64,000 nucleotides of DNA from Azadirachta indica (GCA_022749755.1 CM040442.1:13552457-13616456), one strand, 5' to 3'. Shown: positions 23,561 through 34,950, numbered from the stretch's first letter. The notes: a model not told the origin generated them from the sequence alone. A program made the numbers and translations.

Positions 23561-25490
23561 CCTTGAACCGAAGAGCTTAGTCAACTGCCAAGTGGGAAGT
23601 AAAAATAGGGAAGAGTTACTATCAACAACTCTATAACATGGGACCTCCTCTTTCCATTTTTCTAATCATCCCACTAGGACATCTTTAAAATTGAACCACG
23701 TTTTGATATTTCGAGAAATATGAATAGGAATTTTTTTAAAAAAATAATTCTAGCTCTAATTAATTCATGAGTTGCTAAATTGAATATGATTCAAGGTTCT
23801 TCTCCAGTTAAGCCTGAAGCATTTCACACTAATTTTCTACTAGTTTTGTAAGATTATATATATATAAAAGAACTTATTTGAAAATTAATTTGTTTTATCA
23901 GTTGGAAATTTTGAGGCTAATAGAAAAAAAAATTGCAAAGGGTGTTCTCATTTTCCAATTTACTTTCTCTACGAATAGAGAAAATAAACTAGTGCTTTGA
24001 AAACTTGGAATTTAGACCACTTAACAAGCCACGTGATTTGCTTGAAAAGAGCTAAGAAATCTGTAGTTTACACGTAAGTTCTAAACGAGTGTCAATACAT
24101 ATATCCTAAATAATTTGTTAGTCGATTTGTAAGTTCTATACGTGTAACCCAATATTATTTCTTTTAAAATTTATTCTTTAACTTTGATTTCAGCTTATAA
24201 TTTAATGAAGGCTTTAGTTATTTTTTTTCGATGATATATAAATGCAAGTTTCTTAATTAATGAAGTAATTATTAGGAGTACTTCATCAGGTAAAGTAAAC
24301 GTCTATATATTTGAATGTTAATTCATACTTTTATATGTGTGTGTAGTTTTTTTTCCACTTCAATCAAAGAATTTTGTCAGGCCTGGAATGCTCCAAAACC
24401 AATTTTCATTCTCATTTATGTGAGAAGTATTATGCTGAATATGTAAGCATCTATCTACCCAGGGTGGAGTCAAGCGGCCATATCTCAAGTAAATCTAAGT
24501 AAATCTAAGTATATCGAGTTCAAACTTTACTATTGAAAATGGGTGGCTTAATTTCACAATTAGGATTCCATTTTTTCCGAGTCTTATAGGTTATACTTAA
24601 TTCTCTACGTAATTACATATCAATTTCATGTAAAATTTGATTTCACACACAAAAGTAAGATGTTAAATGAGGAAGAAAAATTTAAAAATACAAATATATG
24701 TAAAACAAAAAAAATTCTTTTACAAAATGGAAATTATGGCTTTGTACCATCTATGTTATATAATCATTAGTATACCAAAATGCTGTCTCTAAATAATTAA
24801 CACGCATCAATTTTTACCATATATGATGAATTTCTATGTTAACATTATTCACATTTCCTTGGCCTTTACTTGATCTTTTCATATAAATCAAAATGTTTTG
24901 AATCACCAAAAATAAAATCAGTTATACTGAAAATATTGCATTCATAGAAAAAATGATGATTTACCATACACATATATGTAAGCTAGGAACAACATATCTT
25001 GGTATCCTTTAATTGAAAATTTATAAAAAGTTATGCGACTTCCTACTATTCTTAGTGAAAACAACTTGTCCTCGAAGATCCACAATATTAATTCACAAGC
25101 TTATTAGGTCCACGTATGCATTAATGATAAGTTCGAAAAAAGATAATGGTTTTATCCGCACTGATAACAAGTTCAAAAAATTTTGGCATTTAATTAATTG
25201 TGCCCTATATATAAGAAGAGAGACAAGGGATAAGATAGCCAAAGGCTTTTTTGACATATTGACATCAGGGAGTCTCTATATAAAACAAATAAAAGAAATA
25301 TTTAGACAAAACTAATATTATTAAGGAAATGATAAAAAAGAAAATAAAAGATATGAAACTCACCCATTGTGGTGGATTATTTTATGTATTGAAGCCTTCT
25401 CAGCTATTCTTATTGTAAGTTATTATTGTTTTTATTATGGGAAAAATATTGGTTGGACATGTGAACACCTTGTGAAACACCTTCCTTCAA
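23561..25490. other. AT-rich intergenic DNA
   Basis: No gene can be supported. An open frame at 25013-25315 (100 codons) shows no domain, no homologous neighbour and a composition typical of AT-rich DNA. A small tandem repeat AAGTAAATCTAAGTAAATCTAAGTA-like lies near 24488-24515. Confidence 0.45.
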
Positions 25491-25630
25491 GTCAAGTCAG
25501 AATCCTTACCCAACTATAGTAGGAAAGATACCCTCTCAAAGGTTAAGCTAGGATCCTTTCCTAGCTAGTAGAAAATATACCCTTCTAGGAGTCGAGTTGG
25601 GATCCTTACCCAACTCGTATGAAAATCTAC
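25491..25630. repeat. Three tandem ~50-bp units, each with an ATCCTT-centred hairpin
   Basis: Units start at about 25494, 25545 and 25593. Each has an inverted-repeat frame around ATCCTTA or ATCCTTT and is followed by a run like AGTAGAAAATATACCCTT. Unit 2 pairs AGCTAGG (25546-25552) with CCTAGCT (25560-25566). Unit 3 pairs CGAGTTGGG (25593-25601) with CCCAACTCG (25609-25617), nine pairs and a 7-base loop. Unit 1 keeps only about four of nine pairs. Between units 2 and 3 the stem bases differ but stay paired. Confidence 0.8.
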
Positions 25631-26471
25631 TTAAAGGGGTGGCATCTCAAATGGCCAATGCATACGACCACCGTGAGAAAGGGTCAAAATAAGTGGTTTT
25701 CATGTGAAAATCAATTCCAACATATAAGAAATTTTGCTATAAGTTGTCTTTATATTTTATAAGAGATATTGTAAGACTGGACAATCTCACTTTGACCGGC
25801 GCTTGTCATGATGCAAACAATAGTAGGACAACTTAATCTTGACTGAAGCTTGGTAGATGGCTAGCAAGTGGGACCACATTGCTATGATAGTAGATTGAGA
25901 CCATAATAGAGAGCAAGTGGGGTTATGAATTTGTCTGGCATAAGATAAGATAATCTAAAGGTTGAGTAAGAGAGTGACGTGGCAATAGTCTTAGAAAAGA
26001 CAATGTGAGTCATTCCTCAACCCTACATGCCCTAGAGCTTTGACCAATCTATGGAAGAAGGTTACAATCAACATTTAAGGGGACATTAGGGAACCTAGTG
26101 TTTGGCAAATTATAGCCAAGCAAACTAGGCCCTCGTTTAAGAAGATATTTTGTTCCAAAAGTTTAAAGGAACATCTTCTATCTTTTCACTCAACTTAAGC
26201 AAATTAGAAGGGACACAGCTGCTAAAAGTGGGAGTTGACTTGGATCTAACTAGAGCTTACTGTTTTACTTGATTTGGAGTTAGGGATTTAGCACGTGCAA
26301 CCTCATTTGAGGGCCCCTTGAAGCGCCTCTACGGGCCAGGTTCAACCATGGATTGTTAGGTTGAAGACGTTGACCAAAAGTTAACCAACATCCTTCTTGT
26401 CAACTTGTCCCACATCGCTTCATGTTGCGAGAACGAAATTTTCCCACATCAACAATATTAATCTAAAATAT
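25631..26471. repeat. Probable non-coding retroelement or LTR sequence
   Basis: Higher-GC, non-coding sequence unlike its AT-rich surroundings, with promoter-like and LTR-like words such as CTTGTCCCACATCGCTTC near 26404 and TTTTCCCACATCAACA near 26438. It may be one unit with the hairpin repeats to its left. No protein, PBS or paired LTR was found. Confidence 0.35.
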
Positions 26472-26998
26472 TTGTCATTACATCTCTAACATCTTGACAA
26501 CAATTTTTACCACGTAATTAATTATATTAATTGTTCGTCAACAATGATGGCAGGTCATTTGTTGCATTTACATATAATGGAAAAAAAATGACAAATGTAT
26601 ACATAAAATTTTTTCATAATGAGATAATAAAGTTTAACCTATTGCACGTCTATTTTATTACGCGTACTTGTTATAACAACCACTAAACCATGTATATTTG
26701 TTGAGAGAGAATGAGCAGAAAGTGACAAATGTAATTACTTAATTACTTGTTATATGTTTTTTTTTTTTGCCCTTGCATAAATGGTATAACTTGATATAAA
26801 TGGTATATATTTGTAAGTTGCGGGGCCGCATGATTTTCTTTTCGTATCATTTAAGACTTTCAAGGTCTTACCTATTATATTCCCTTATACATAAATGCAA
26901 CAATAAATGACATGCCATCTTTGTTGACGAACAGTTAATATCATTAATTGCAATGTAAAAATTGCCATAAACTGAGGTTTTTGGCGCACTAATGACAA
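26472..26998. mobile_element. MITE with long terminal inverted repeats
   Basis: The two ends are inverted copies. The left core is 26501-26577 and the right core 26884-26964, about 80 bp each, sharing TGTTCGTCAACAA.GATGGCA (26532-26551) and GTCATTT..TTGCATTTA. Weaker matching extends outward to TTGTCATTA at 26472-26480 and its complement at 26990-26998. The total is about 527 bp with no coding capacity. Long TIRs in a short element suggest a Mutator-type MITE, but a 9-bp target duplication is not evident. It lies about 70 bp before the PMEI start codon. Confidence 0.75.
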
Positions 26999-27001
26999 TC
27001 A

Positions 27002-27008
27002 TATATAA
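27002..27008 (+). promoter_or_regulatory. Candidate TATA box of the PMEI gene
   Basis: TATATAA lies 61 bp before the ATG at 27069, a normal plant spacing that leaves a 5' UTR of roughly 30 bases. It starts four bases to the right of the outer end of the MITE, so the core promoter and the insertion touch. Confidence 0.4.
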
Positions 27009-27068
27009 TTGGATGTGGAGAGAGAGACATTTCTTGCCATTCCTTGAGTATTAAGAACTAATTAACTA

Positions 27069-27598
27069 ATGGAAAATCTGAGTGGTTTCTATCTCTTTCT
27101 TCTTATGCTTTTCATTTTCTTTCATCTTTTGGTTGTGACAGCAAAAGATGTCAATAGTGACTCTGTAATTAGAAAAGCTTGCAACAGCACAGTAAAACCT
27201 CAGACTTGCATATCAATTTTTGAATCCGATCCTCGAAGCCGAGCTACAGTCGATTTCAAAAGCTTATGTAAAATTGGCATGAATATAACATATGAGAAAA
27301 CAAACGAGACAATGGCACTATATGTTAAGGAACTAGCTAATGCAACTGGTTTCAGACTAAGGCAAGATATTGCGAATTGCATTGATTGGTACAAGTACGG
27401 GATGTATAAAATGGACGAGTATGGTTTTTCTGGCTCTGATAAGGCAATTACGAAGATGCACAGTTGGCAGTTGGTTATTGTAATCATGCAGCCAGTGAAT
27501 GTTTAGATTCCCAAATGAAGTTTTATGTGCAAGAAAGCACACTCCTCTATGATTTTAGTGGTGATGTGATGGATATGATATATCTCCTATTTCATTGA
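27069..27598 (+). pseudogene. Pectin methylesterase inhibitor (PMEI) family protein, one frameshift
   Basis: The first frame gives a signal peptide (MENLSGFYLFLLMLFIFFHL, cleavage near VVTAKD), then the PMEI first hairpin with Cys pair KACNSTVKPQTC, helix segments (LCKIGMNITYEK, ANATGFRLRQDI) and ANCIDWYKYGMYKMDEYG. Near 27440 the frame is lost: the expected continuation (GNYEDAQLAVGYCNH, ASECLDSQMKF) is in the +1 frame and ends at the TGA at 27596-27598. The four cysteines of the inhibitor's two disulfides are present across the two frames. Members of this family inhibit pectin methylesterase or invertase in the cell wall or vacuole. As it stands the protein ends at 145 residues after a wrong tail. 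It has one exon, typical for PMEI genes. Confidence 0.82.
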
Positions 27599-28389
27599 TC
27601 AAATAATATATGTTTAATTTCATACTAATAAATATTAGCCTTAGTATAATATTAGCTAGATTTTTACATTTTTTATTTATTTTTATAAAGTATTTATTAA
27701 TTTATATCTATTATGATCTATATATATTTTTATATATGGTCCAATAATATAAGAATCATGCTAAGTTTTGAATTTTTTAATTTCTTTCAGTTATCTTTTA
27801 ACACTTTTAATTTGGGCACGAATATTTCAGTTAATCAGTTTTTATCATGATGATAACTATCAAATTACATATATAGTCATGTTATGTATGTGGTAATATT
27901 TAAAATGACAAACTTGTATAAAATTATTTAGTCACCAACTACTGCTATTAAACACATTAATTAAAATCATTTAGAACTAAACAACAAGCACAAACTAATA
28001 CTAATTAAAATAATTATTAAACATTAATGCGTAAAACATATAATATATATATAAAATAAAGCTCTAATGTTCTTAAGCATCATTGCACTTACACAAGCCA
28101 TGCATGTTTGCTTAAACATAGATAAGTTTAAAATTTTTTACAAATTACCATATAACTCTCTCTTTAATACTAAAGCAGTTTATTGGAGATTAGTGTGTGT
28201 ATTATAATTTTTGCTTTCTTAAAAGAACGTAGGGTTCCCATTTTTGGTGATAGGCCCAGTTTAGTATAACTTTTAAAGTAGAATTTTTTCGAATGGATTC
28301 TACAATTAAAGATTTCAATAAAAATTTGGTTGGGTTATTATTTATAACTTTTAAAAAATTTTAACTTTTAATAGATAAGTTTCTAATCT
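27599..28389. other. Intergenic DNA between PMEI and the LINE
   Basis: AT-rich sequence with a short TATATATA run near 28043. No open frame or repeat ends were found. It should contain the 3' UTR of the PMEI gene; no clear poly(A) signal could be chosen. Confidence 0.45.
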
Positions 28390-28498
28390 CACGGAGGCGA
28401 CAAAGATACTATATCAGCTTCTCCAACTAATCGAGCCACCAACCCAGACAATTCATAAAACTTCAAACCAGCAGACGTAGAAACCAATATTTGCTTCC

Positions 28499-29340
28499 TT
28501 GTTATCTAATCCAAATGACATTTCAGAATTTTCCAAACAACTTCCGATCCCACAGCTTCGAGGGGACATCACAGTGGTTAAAATTGAGTCGAAAATCTAT
28601 AAAGAACAACTTGATCGCTTCAAGACCAACCTGATTGGGCAGATAGTTCTCCGTCCAGGCTCCAAACCGATGAAAGTGGAGGATCTACAGACTTTTTTGC
28701 GCAAGGTCTGGCAACCGGGACATCAATGGTGCCTAACCCCATTAGCTCGCGGCTTTTATGATATACATTTTCGGATGAGGTGGACATGAGAAAAGTTTGG
28801 GGAGTGGATCTTGTACTCTTCCACAGGGAGTGTTTAGACTTTATCAATGGCAACAAAACTTTAATCCATACGACCCAAAAATTCAACCGCATGTGCAGAT
28901 ATGGATCCGTATATGTGGTTTAAGTGTGGAATATTGGCATCCTTGTATCTTAATGACCATTGCCCGAGGAGTTGGAATCCCTCTTCGAATAGATCAAGCT
29001 ACCAGGGAAATGAAGTATGGTTTCTATGTGCGCATATTGGTGGAAGTGGATCTTTCGAAGCCTCAACCTGATTTTTTAACTGTCGAACTACCGGATTATG
29101 GCTTCGATGTTGAAATCCATTACGAAAATCTTCCTGCTAAGTGTAATGGCTGTAACAGGTTTAGACATGCTGATCACCAATGCCTACAGAAGAAAAAACA
29201 GCACATAAACAAAGCTTCAGACCCGAAACAATTATGCAAACCAATCCAATCAATATCTCTAGAACTGGAGAGTGACTACGGTGGCAAACAACAAAGGATC
29301 CAATTCAGAGCAAGATACTACACAGATAACCGACGTTAAC
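28499..29340 (+). pseudogene. LINE ORF1: DUF4283 / zinc-knuckle gag-like protein
   Basis: The DUF4283 half is in the frame 28499-28789 (GQIVLRPGSKPMKVEDL, LARGFYDIHFRM) and stops, then the protein continues in the frame 28797-29337 (WIRICGLSVEYWHP, IARGVGIPLRIDQAT). The CCHC knuckle CNGCNRFRHADHQC has the C-x2-C-x4-H-x4-C spacing at about 29140-29185. A lysine- and glutamine-rich tail follows. Such proteins bind LINE RNA. One frameshift near 28790 breaks this copy. Confidence 0.82.
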
Positions 29341-29963
29341 CCCTCCGTCACCAGAGAACCAAACTTGAAGCATGGACCACCTTACCGATGTCAGAACATG
29401 GAGCAGAAAGCATGTGACGATAATCATTATAGCAACCTAGAAGACAGGCAGTACATGAATGGCGAAGAAGGCACTATAAAAGGATAAAGCTGGCATAGGA
29501 ATTGAATCTTCTCCAATTGAGGGAAATGATGTAGGCTACGTAACTGGTCAGAACACGCATGATGGTGTGCATCATGTGACAAATAAACCTTGTGATGAAG
29601 GCAAAATAAACCTGGTGGGGCAGACCTTTTTTAAATGGAAGACAATATAGAGACAAGTCAAGATGGTAGCGAGTCCAGACCGTGTGACAGCGAACAGGTC
29701 CGCGCATTAAAAGAAAATATTGAAGTGGAATCAATTAAAAAAAGGTTGATCTCGAAATTGGAACCATCCAGCATGGAACCAATTGGGGCACAAAACGATT
29801 CGAAACTGGCCCAAGAAATCGGACAAGTGGCATGTATTCTTAAAAAGCCAATAACAGAAGATGTCTTTGAAATTGTAATGTCCAAGTCTCAACATAAAAA
29901 CATAAAGGCAAAACGAAAAAGAATCAATGATATTCTATCGCATGATGGCCCTCCTACGTTCTC
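29341..29963 (+). other. LINE linker region, low-complexity tail of ORF1
   Basis: Charged, poorly conserved sequence in several open frames (for example 29635-29967, rich in Lys, Glu and Ser, ending KAKRKRINDIL). In plant L1 elements this position holds the variable C-terminal part of ORF1 before ORF2. The KRKR cluster may be a nuclear-localisation type sequence. Confidence 0.5.
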
Positions 29964-30760
29964 ATGAAAATACTAGCATGGAATATAAGAGGTTTGGCCA
30001 ATCCTCAGTCACAAAACGAATTGGCCAACATGGGTTTTCATCATCGTCCTACTCTAGGGGCAATTGCGGAACCTATGGTGGACTTTAGTAAAATCCCTTC
30101 TACTTATTGGAGCTCTCTTCATCTCTCTTTAGTTTTAGTGTCAGCAAATTCTTGTCCAAAGATTTGGTTTCTGCAATCTAATTCTCTTACTTCCATGGAA
30201 GTACTATCTTCAAGTGATCAGCATGTTACTGTGAAATCTACGATTGAGGGAACAGATTGTATTTTCTCTTTCATTTATGCTTCCACTTACTACATATCTC
30301 GCAGAACTTTATGGGCTGATTTGCTCTCTCTCTCTAATCAAATTAATGGTCCCTGGCTCGTCGCTGGGGACTTCAATGCCACTTTAGGTGCTCATGAGCA
30401 ACAAGGTGGAGGCTTACCAGGTCCTCTCTCCTGTGCAGACTTTCAGAATTTCATTGAAGATTGTAACCTGCTAAATATTCCGACCAAGGGTTTAAACTTT
30501 TCTTGGGCTCATAACAGTGGCAATTTGGGGCATATGGAGCGTAAATTAGATAGGGCTCTTTGTAATTCTAGCTGGTTGGATACTTGGTCTACAACTTATT
30601 GTCATGTTCTTCCCCGTTCGGTCTCCTATCATTCTCTGTTCATTATAGCAGGATATTCTTCCGACCTAAGCCTTTTCGGTTTCAAACTATGTTGCTTCAT
30701 CATTGTGACTTCAAAAAGAAGGTAAATGAAGTCTGGAATTCAATACTAGTACGTGGTTGT
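29964..30760 (+). pseudogene. LINE ORF2 part 1: APE-type endonuclease
   Basis: The start MKILAWNIRGLANPQSQNEL is the usual ORF2 N-terminus with the conserved asparagine in WNIRG. The catalytic segment WLVAGDFNATLGAHEQQGG and the later ERKLDRAL are present; the histidine box is changed to PRSVSYHSLF (family: SDHxPL), so the essential aspartate is replaced by tyrosine. A frameshift near 30640 moves the continuation (RPKPFRFQTM) to the frame of 30584-31240. The endonuclease nicks target DNA for target-primed reverse transcription. This copy should be inactive. Confidence 0.82.
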
Positions 30761-32700
30761 CCAATGTTCATGGTCACGGTGAAACTAACGGCCCTAAAGG
30801 CAAGATTGCGGGATTGTAAAAAAACAGTCTTCGTTAATGTACATGACATGGTTTTGACAGCTAGAAATAAGTTAGAAGAGATTCAACTTCAGATGGCATC
30901 TGGAGGTACCATTACAGATTTACTGATGGAGGAAGTACAAGCTAAAGAAAGGTTATTGCATGCAGTCGCAGCTCAACAGGCCTTTTGGCGAGATCGAACT
31001 CGAGTCACTTGGCTCAAAGATGGTGGTAGAAATACCAAACTTTTTCATATTTATGCCGAAATTCAAAAGACCAAGTCTAGAATTTCTGGCTTACGAATTG
31101 GTGAAAATTGGTGTGACAATATTGAAGACATTGCCTCTCATGTCATTAATTATTATAAGGACCTATTTTCAGACCAAGGACACAGAATTCCCCAAGACTT
31201 CGACACAGAATTCCCCAAGACTTCGACACCTGTAATGTGATACCTCTTAGTGTTATAGGTGGGGATAACAAGATCCTAACCTCTATTCCAAGTGAAGGAG
31301 AAATTAAAGAGGTAGTCTTCTAAATGAATCCAGCTAGTGCTCCAGGACCTGATGGTTTTTCTGGTGTTTTCTACCATGCCTGTTGGGACATAATTGCAAA
31401 AAATGTAATTGCAAGGGTTCAATAATTTTTCATAGACAGTTATCTCCTGCCCAACCTAAATTCCCCTTTCTTGATTCTCCTTCCAAAGACGGATGATGTA
31501 TCACGATTTCACACTATCGATCGATTGCTCTAGCTAATTTTTTCTTCAAAATAATTACTAAAACTTTGGCAAACAGGCTGGGTCCTATCATGGATCGGAT
31601 TATCACTCCGCATCATACAGCCTTTATTCGTGGGAGACAGATTCATGATAGTATATCATTAGTTTCTGAGGGTATCAATATGCTTGGCAGAAGAAGTTAC
31701 GGTGGTAATGTGGGCATTAAACTCAATATTTCGAAAGCTTCTAACTCACTGAATTGGGAATTCCTCTATGTAGTTTTACGAAAATTCGGCTTCCTCGAAT
31801 AATTTAATATTTGGGTCTATATCATATTATCGTTTGCCAAATTTTCAATTCTTATAAATGGGTCAGTACATGGCTTTTTCTCGTGGGCTTGTAGTTCGTC
31901 AAGGCGAACCCCTTTCCCCTCTTTTATTTTGTCTTGCTGAAGATGTTTTATCTAGAGGAATTCTCAGCTTACATGAATCAAGAGATATTCTTCCAATTTC
32001 CGTTCCAAGAGGCTGTCTGTCGATTTCTCAGGTCTTGTATGCTGATGACATCTTTATTTTCAGTCATGGGGATCAAAAATCCTTATCGAGATTAAGCAAG
32101 TATTTAGAAGATTAAGGTCAAGAATCGGGACAGTGATTAATAAGACAAAGAGTCTGTTTTTCCTGGGAGAATCGACAACTCACAGAAAGACCCAAATCCA
32201 ATCTGCTTTAGGTTTTGCGGAAGGCTCTCTACCTTTCAGTTATTTGGGAGTGCCAATCTTTACTGGTTGCCCAAAGCGTAATCACCTTCAATCTTTGGCT
32301 GACAAGGCTAAATCAGTTCTCACAAGCTGGCAAGGCAAGTTATTATCCACGGCAGGAAGAGCTGAGCTTGTTAAATCAGTTTTCCAAAGTATCCTTATGC
32401 ATAGCTTCAGAATCTATTTATGGCCACGAGCTTGACTCAAGGAAATGCAAGGCTGGGTCCGTAATTTCGTACTCTCAGGTTGTTATCTACAGCGAAAAAT
32501 GGCTTTGATCTCCTGGGATAGAATCTGTACGCCAAAGCTTGAAGGAGGATTAGGATTGCCGAGGTTTGATGTTCTAAACTTGGCGTGCATCCTCAAAAGT
32601 CTATATGAAATTAGAACTGGTAAGTCTTTAAGAGCTACTTACCTTAATACCCGATACTCTTTTACTAACTCCAAATGAAAATTCCTTGCCTCCTCATTAT
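30761..32700 (+). pseudogene. LINE ORF2 part 2: reverse transcriptase
   Basis: Recognisable steps are FWRDRTRVTWLKDGGRNTK (near 30980), MNPASAPGPDGFSGVF (near 31325), ANRLGPIMDRIITPHHTAF (31570), SKASNSLNWEFL, VRQGEPLSPLLFCLA (31890), and the catalytic LYADDIFIF near 32037. The thumb segment PFSYLGVPIFTGCPK and KLLSTAGRAELVKSV follow. Several stops and shifts occur (near 31240, 31322, 31425, 31802, 32115 and 32434). The family has D in the S-K-A-F-D motif, while here it is SKASNSL, so one catalytic aspartate is lost as well. Confidence 0.85.
31179..31224 (+). repeat. Exact 23-bp tandem duplication inside the LINE
   Basis: GACACAGAATTCCCCAAGAC plus TTC occurs twice without a gap, at 31179-31201 and 31202-31224. 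Being 23 bp, it changes the reading frame of ORF2. It looks like a slippage or repair event after insertion. Confidence 0.9.
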
Positions 32701-33703
32701 GGAGTGGTTTTAGGAAACTTTCTCCCAAGGATCAGTTTGGATTACTGGGGATGGCAGAAGTATCAACTTCTGGCATGATAATTGGCTAGGCTCCTCTATT
32801 CTACCAAGACTCAATCACACTCAATTTAACACAAAAATATCATCAATGATCATGGAAGGAAGATGGCACATTCCGCAATTCTTCTTTGAGGAATTCCCGC
32901 ATGTAGAAAAGTCTATTCAGAATCCTTCCCAAGATTCCTATACTTGATAGCTTGGTTTGGCAATCATCTAGAGATGGCAATCTTTCACTCAAAGTCAGCT
33001 ATAATTGTGTTCAAACTCCTCAGAAAATTCAAAACTGGTGTTCAATTTTATGGAAAGACTTTATTCCCCAAAAATTTTCCTTGTTAACATGGCGTGTGCT
33101 TCAACATAAAATTTCCGTGGATGATGTTCTTAGATTCCGAGGTGTCTACAAGGTTTTTACATGCTACCTGTGTGCAATTTTTTCAAACTTGAAATTAGTC
33201 GATCATCTTTTTATCTCCTACTGCTACGCGAGACAAGTCTGGCAATGGTTCAATGCTCTTTTTCGCACCTCCATCCCTTCCTTTTCCTCATATTTGTAGC
33301 ATTGGATAGAGGACAATGCTTCAGTACCTAACTATACAATCTTTCGATCGCAATTTCATGCTTTGTGTTATACTCCATATGGAAAGTCAAAAATCGCCTA
33401 CGCTTTGGTAACACAACCCCCTTCTTAAGACATCTACATATAGACATCTATACCCATATTTGATACCTTGCCAAAATTTGTCTTGGATTTGTGCACTTTG
33501 GCATGGATCGAATGATTCTCTCAAATTCAAGAATCCCGTGGCAGCTTGGTAAACCCCTAAAAGCTTGGTAATCCTCACTTGCCGTCCTCCAGCCGAAGGC
33601 TGGATTGAAGTTAACACAAACGGTCTTGCAAAAGGCAACCCAAGATCATCTGCTTGTGGTGGTGTGTTTCGAGATAATCATGTCAATTTCTGGGTGAGTT
33701 TGG
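32701..33703 (+). pseudogene. LINE ORF2 part 3: zf-RVT and start of RNase H
   Basis: The frame 32952-33299 reads VWQSSRDGNLSLKVSY, WKDFIPQKFSLLTWRVLQHK and CYLCAIFSNLKLVDHLF, matching the zinc-binding domain that follows plant LINE reverse transcriptases. RNase H begins near 33580 (RPPAEGWIEVNTNG, where the family has N-x-D-G-A) and ends at about 33700. The catalytic aspartate near the start is asparagine/threonine here. Stops separate the pieces. Confidence 0.75.
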
Positions 33704-33951
33704 TGATGTAGGATGACCTGAATAGTCTTTTTATTTTATTTTATTTAAATTATTTTTCTTTAATTTTTTTAGTATTTAGCTTCCTTTATTTTTGGTAGGA
33801 GTTTTTTTTTTTTTTTTTGAAGTAGATTTAGGTTTTCTTTATTATAAATAGGGAGTTTACAGTATTGTTTAGACACCTTTTCTTTCAATAAAATTCTATT
33901 CAAAACTTTTGAAACTTTAGTTTTGTTTATTTTCGCGTTTCCACTTCGTCA
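33704..33951 (+). repeat. Gypsy LTR A (248 bp) with PBS
   Basis: It starts TGATGTAGGATGACC directly at the end of LINE homology and ends CGTCA, followed by ATTGGTATCAATGCAGG, an initiator-Met type primer-binding site. Inside are a TATA-like TATAAATAGGGAG near 33844, and AATAAAATTC near 33889, the usual promoter and poly(A) signals of an LTR. A T18 run lies near 33803. Confidence 0.72.
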
Positions 33952-34950
33952 ATTGGTATCAATGCAGGAATTGCAATGGGGTAATTTTGCTAACCCGCGA
34001 ACTATTCAACAACAAACTAGTAACCCGTTTGTGAAGCCAATGCCAAGCAAATGTTATAGATATCAACAGCCTGAACATAGATCCAATGAATGTTCAGAAT
34101 GGGGGAAAAATAAAGGTGTAACGCATTATGTGGACGCTGCAGTAGAAGGTGAAGAAGGCGAATATAAAGACGGGGAAGAGGTTGATGTGGTTGATGGTAA
34201 TGAAGGAGAAGCCGTTTCTTATATTGTGCAGAAGCTATTATTAACACCTAAAACGGAAGAGGAGACGTAAAAAAATAAGATTTTTCGTACGAAAGGAATA
34301 ATTAAGAATAAAGTGTGCAAGGTGATAATCGACAGCGGTAGTAGTGAAAATATAGTCTCTAAGGGATTAGTAAATGCTTTGGATTTGCCTATGGAAAAAC
34401 ACCCGTCACCCTACAAAATTGGCTGGATTAAGAAGGGAATTGAAACGTGTGTAACTGAAGTATGTAAGCTTCCTTTTTCGATTGGAAAGTATTATAAAAG
34501 TGATGTGTTGTGTGATGTCATGGATATAGATACATGTCATGTGTTGCTAGGAAGGCCATGGCAATATGATGTTGATGCGATACATAAAGGACGACGAAAC
34601 ATTTATGAGTTTTGGTGGGATGGGAAGATAATAGTATTGATGCTAATGAGTGAAACTAAAGAGGTGCAGAAGGTTCTTGGAGTAGAGGGGACAAACTTTT
34701 TAACTGTAGTGGACGGATAAATGAAAGAAGATTGTGAAGGTTGTATGATGGTGACAAAGGATGAGGAATTAGAACCGATAGTGAAGATTCCAGAGATCGT
34801 ACAGCCATTACTGTATGAATTTTTTGACGTAGTTCCAGAGGAGATGCCAGACGGGTTACCACCTATGCGGGATATACAATATAGCATTGATTTTGTGTCT
34901 GAAGCTAGTTATCCCAATTTGCCACATTATAGAATGAGTCCTAAGGAGTC
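33952..34950 (+). pseudogene. Ty3/Gypsy gag zinc knuckle, protease and start of RT
   Basis: The knuckle region (CYRYQQPEHRSNEC near 34060, first spacer changed) follows the PBS almost at once, so most of gag has been deleted. The protease is well kept, with VIIDSGSSENIVS near 34322 and HVLLGRPWQYDVDA near 34538. After a stop at 34718 the start of reverse transcriptase is visible: EFFDVVPEEMPDGLPPMRD and NLPHYRMSPKES, where homology ends at 34950. The rest of RT, RNase H and integrase is absent. In intact elements these proteins copy and process the element. Confidence 0.83.

Larger units (their letters stand above)
28390..33703 (+). mobile_element. L1-type LINE (non-LTR) retrotransposon, degenerate, 3'-truncated
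   Basis: In order: a gag-like ORF1 with a DUF4283 domain and one CCHC knuckle, an AP-type endonuclease, reverse transcriptase, a zinc-binding zf-RVT domain, and the first part of RNase H (ACGGVFRDNHVNFW near 33655-33690). This is the plant L1 layout. RNase H breaks off at about 33700, exactly where an LTR with TGATGTAG begins, so the end was removed by that insertion or by later recombination. There are several stops and frameshifts. The 5' end near 28390 is an estimate, since the reading frame of ORF1 can be followed a little upstream of 28499. Confidence 0.85.

Noticed and set aside
25013..25315. 100-codon open frame
   Set aside because: No domain, no splice partner, composition of AT-rich random sequence.
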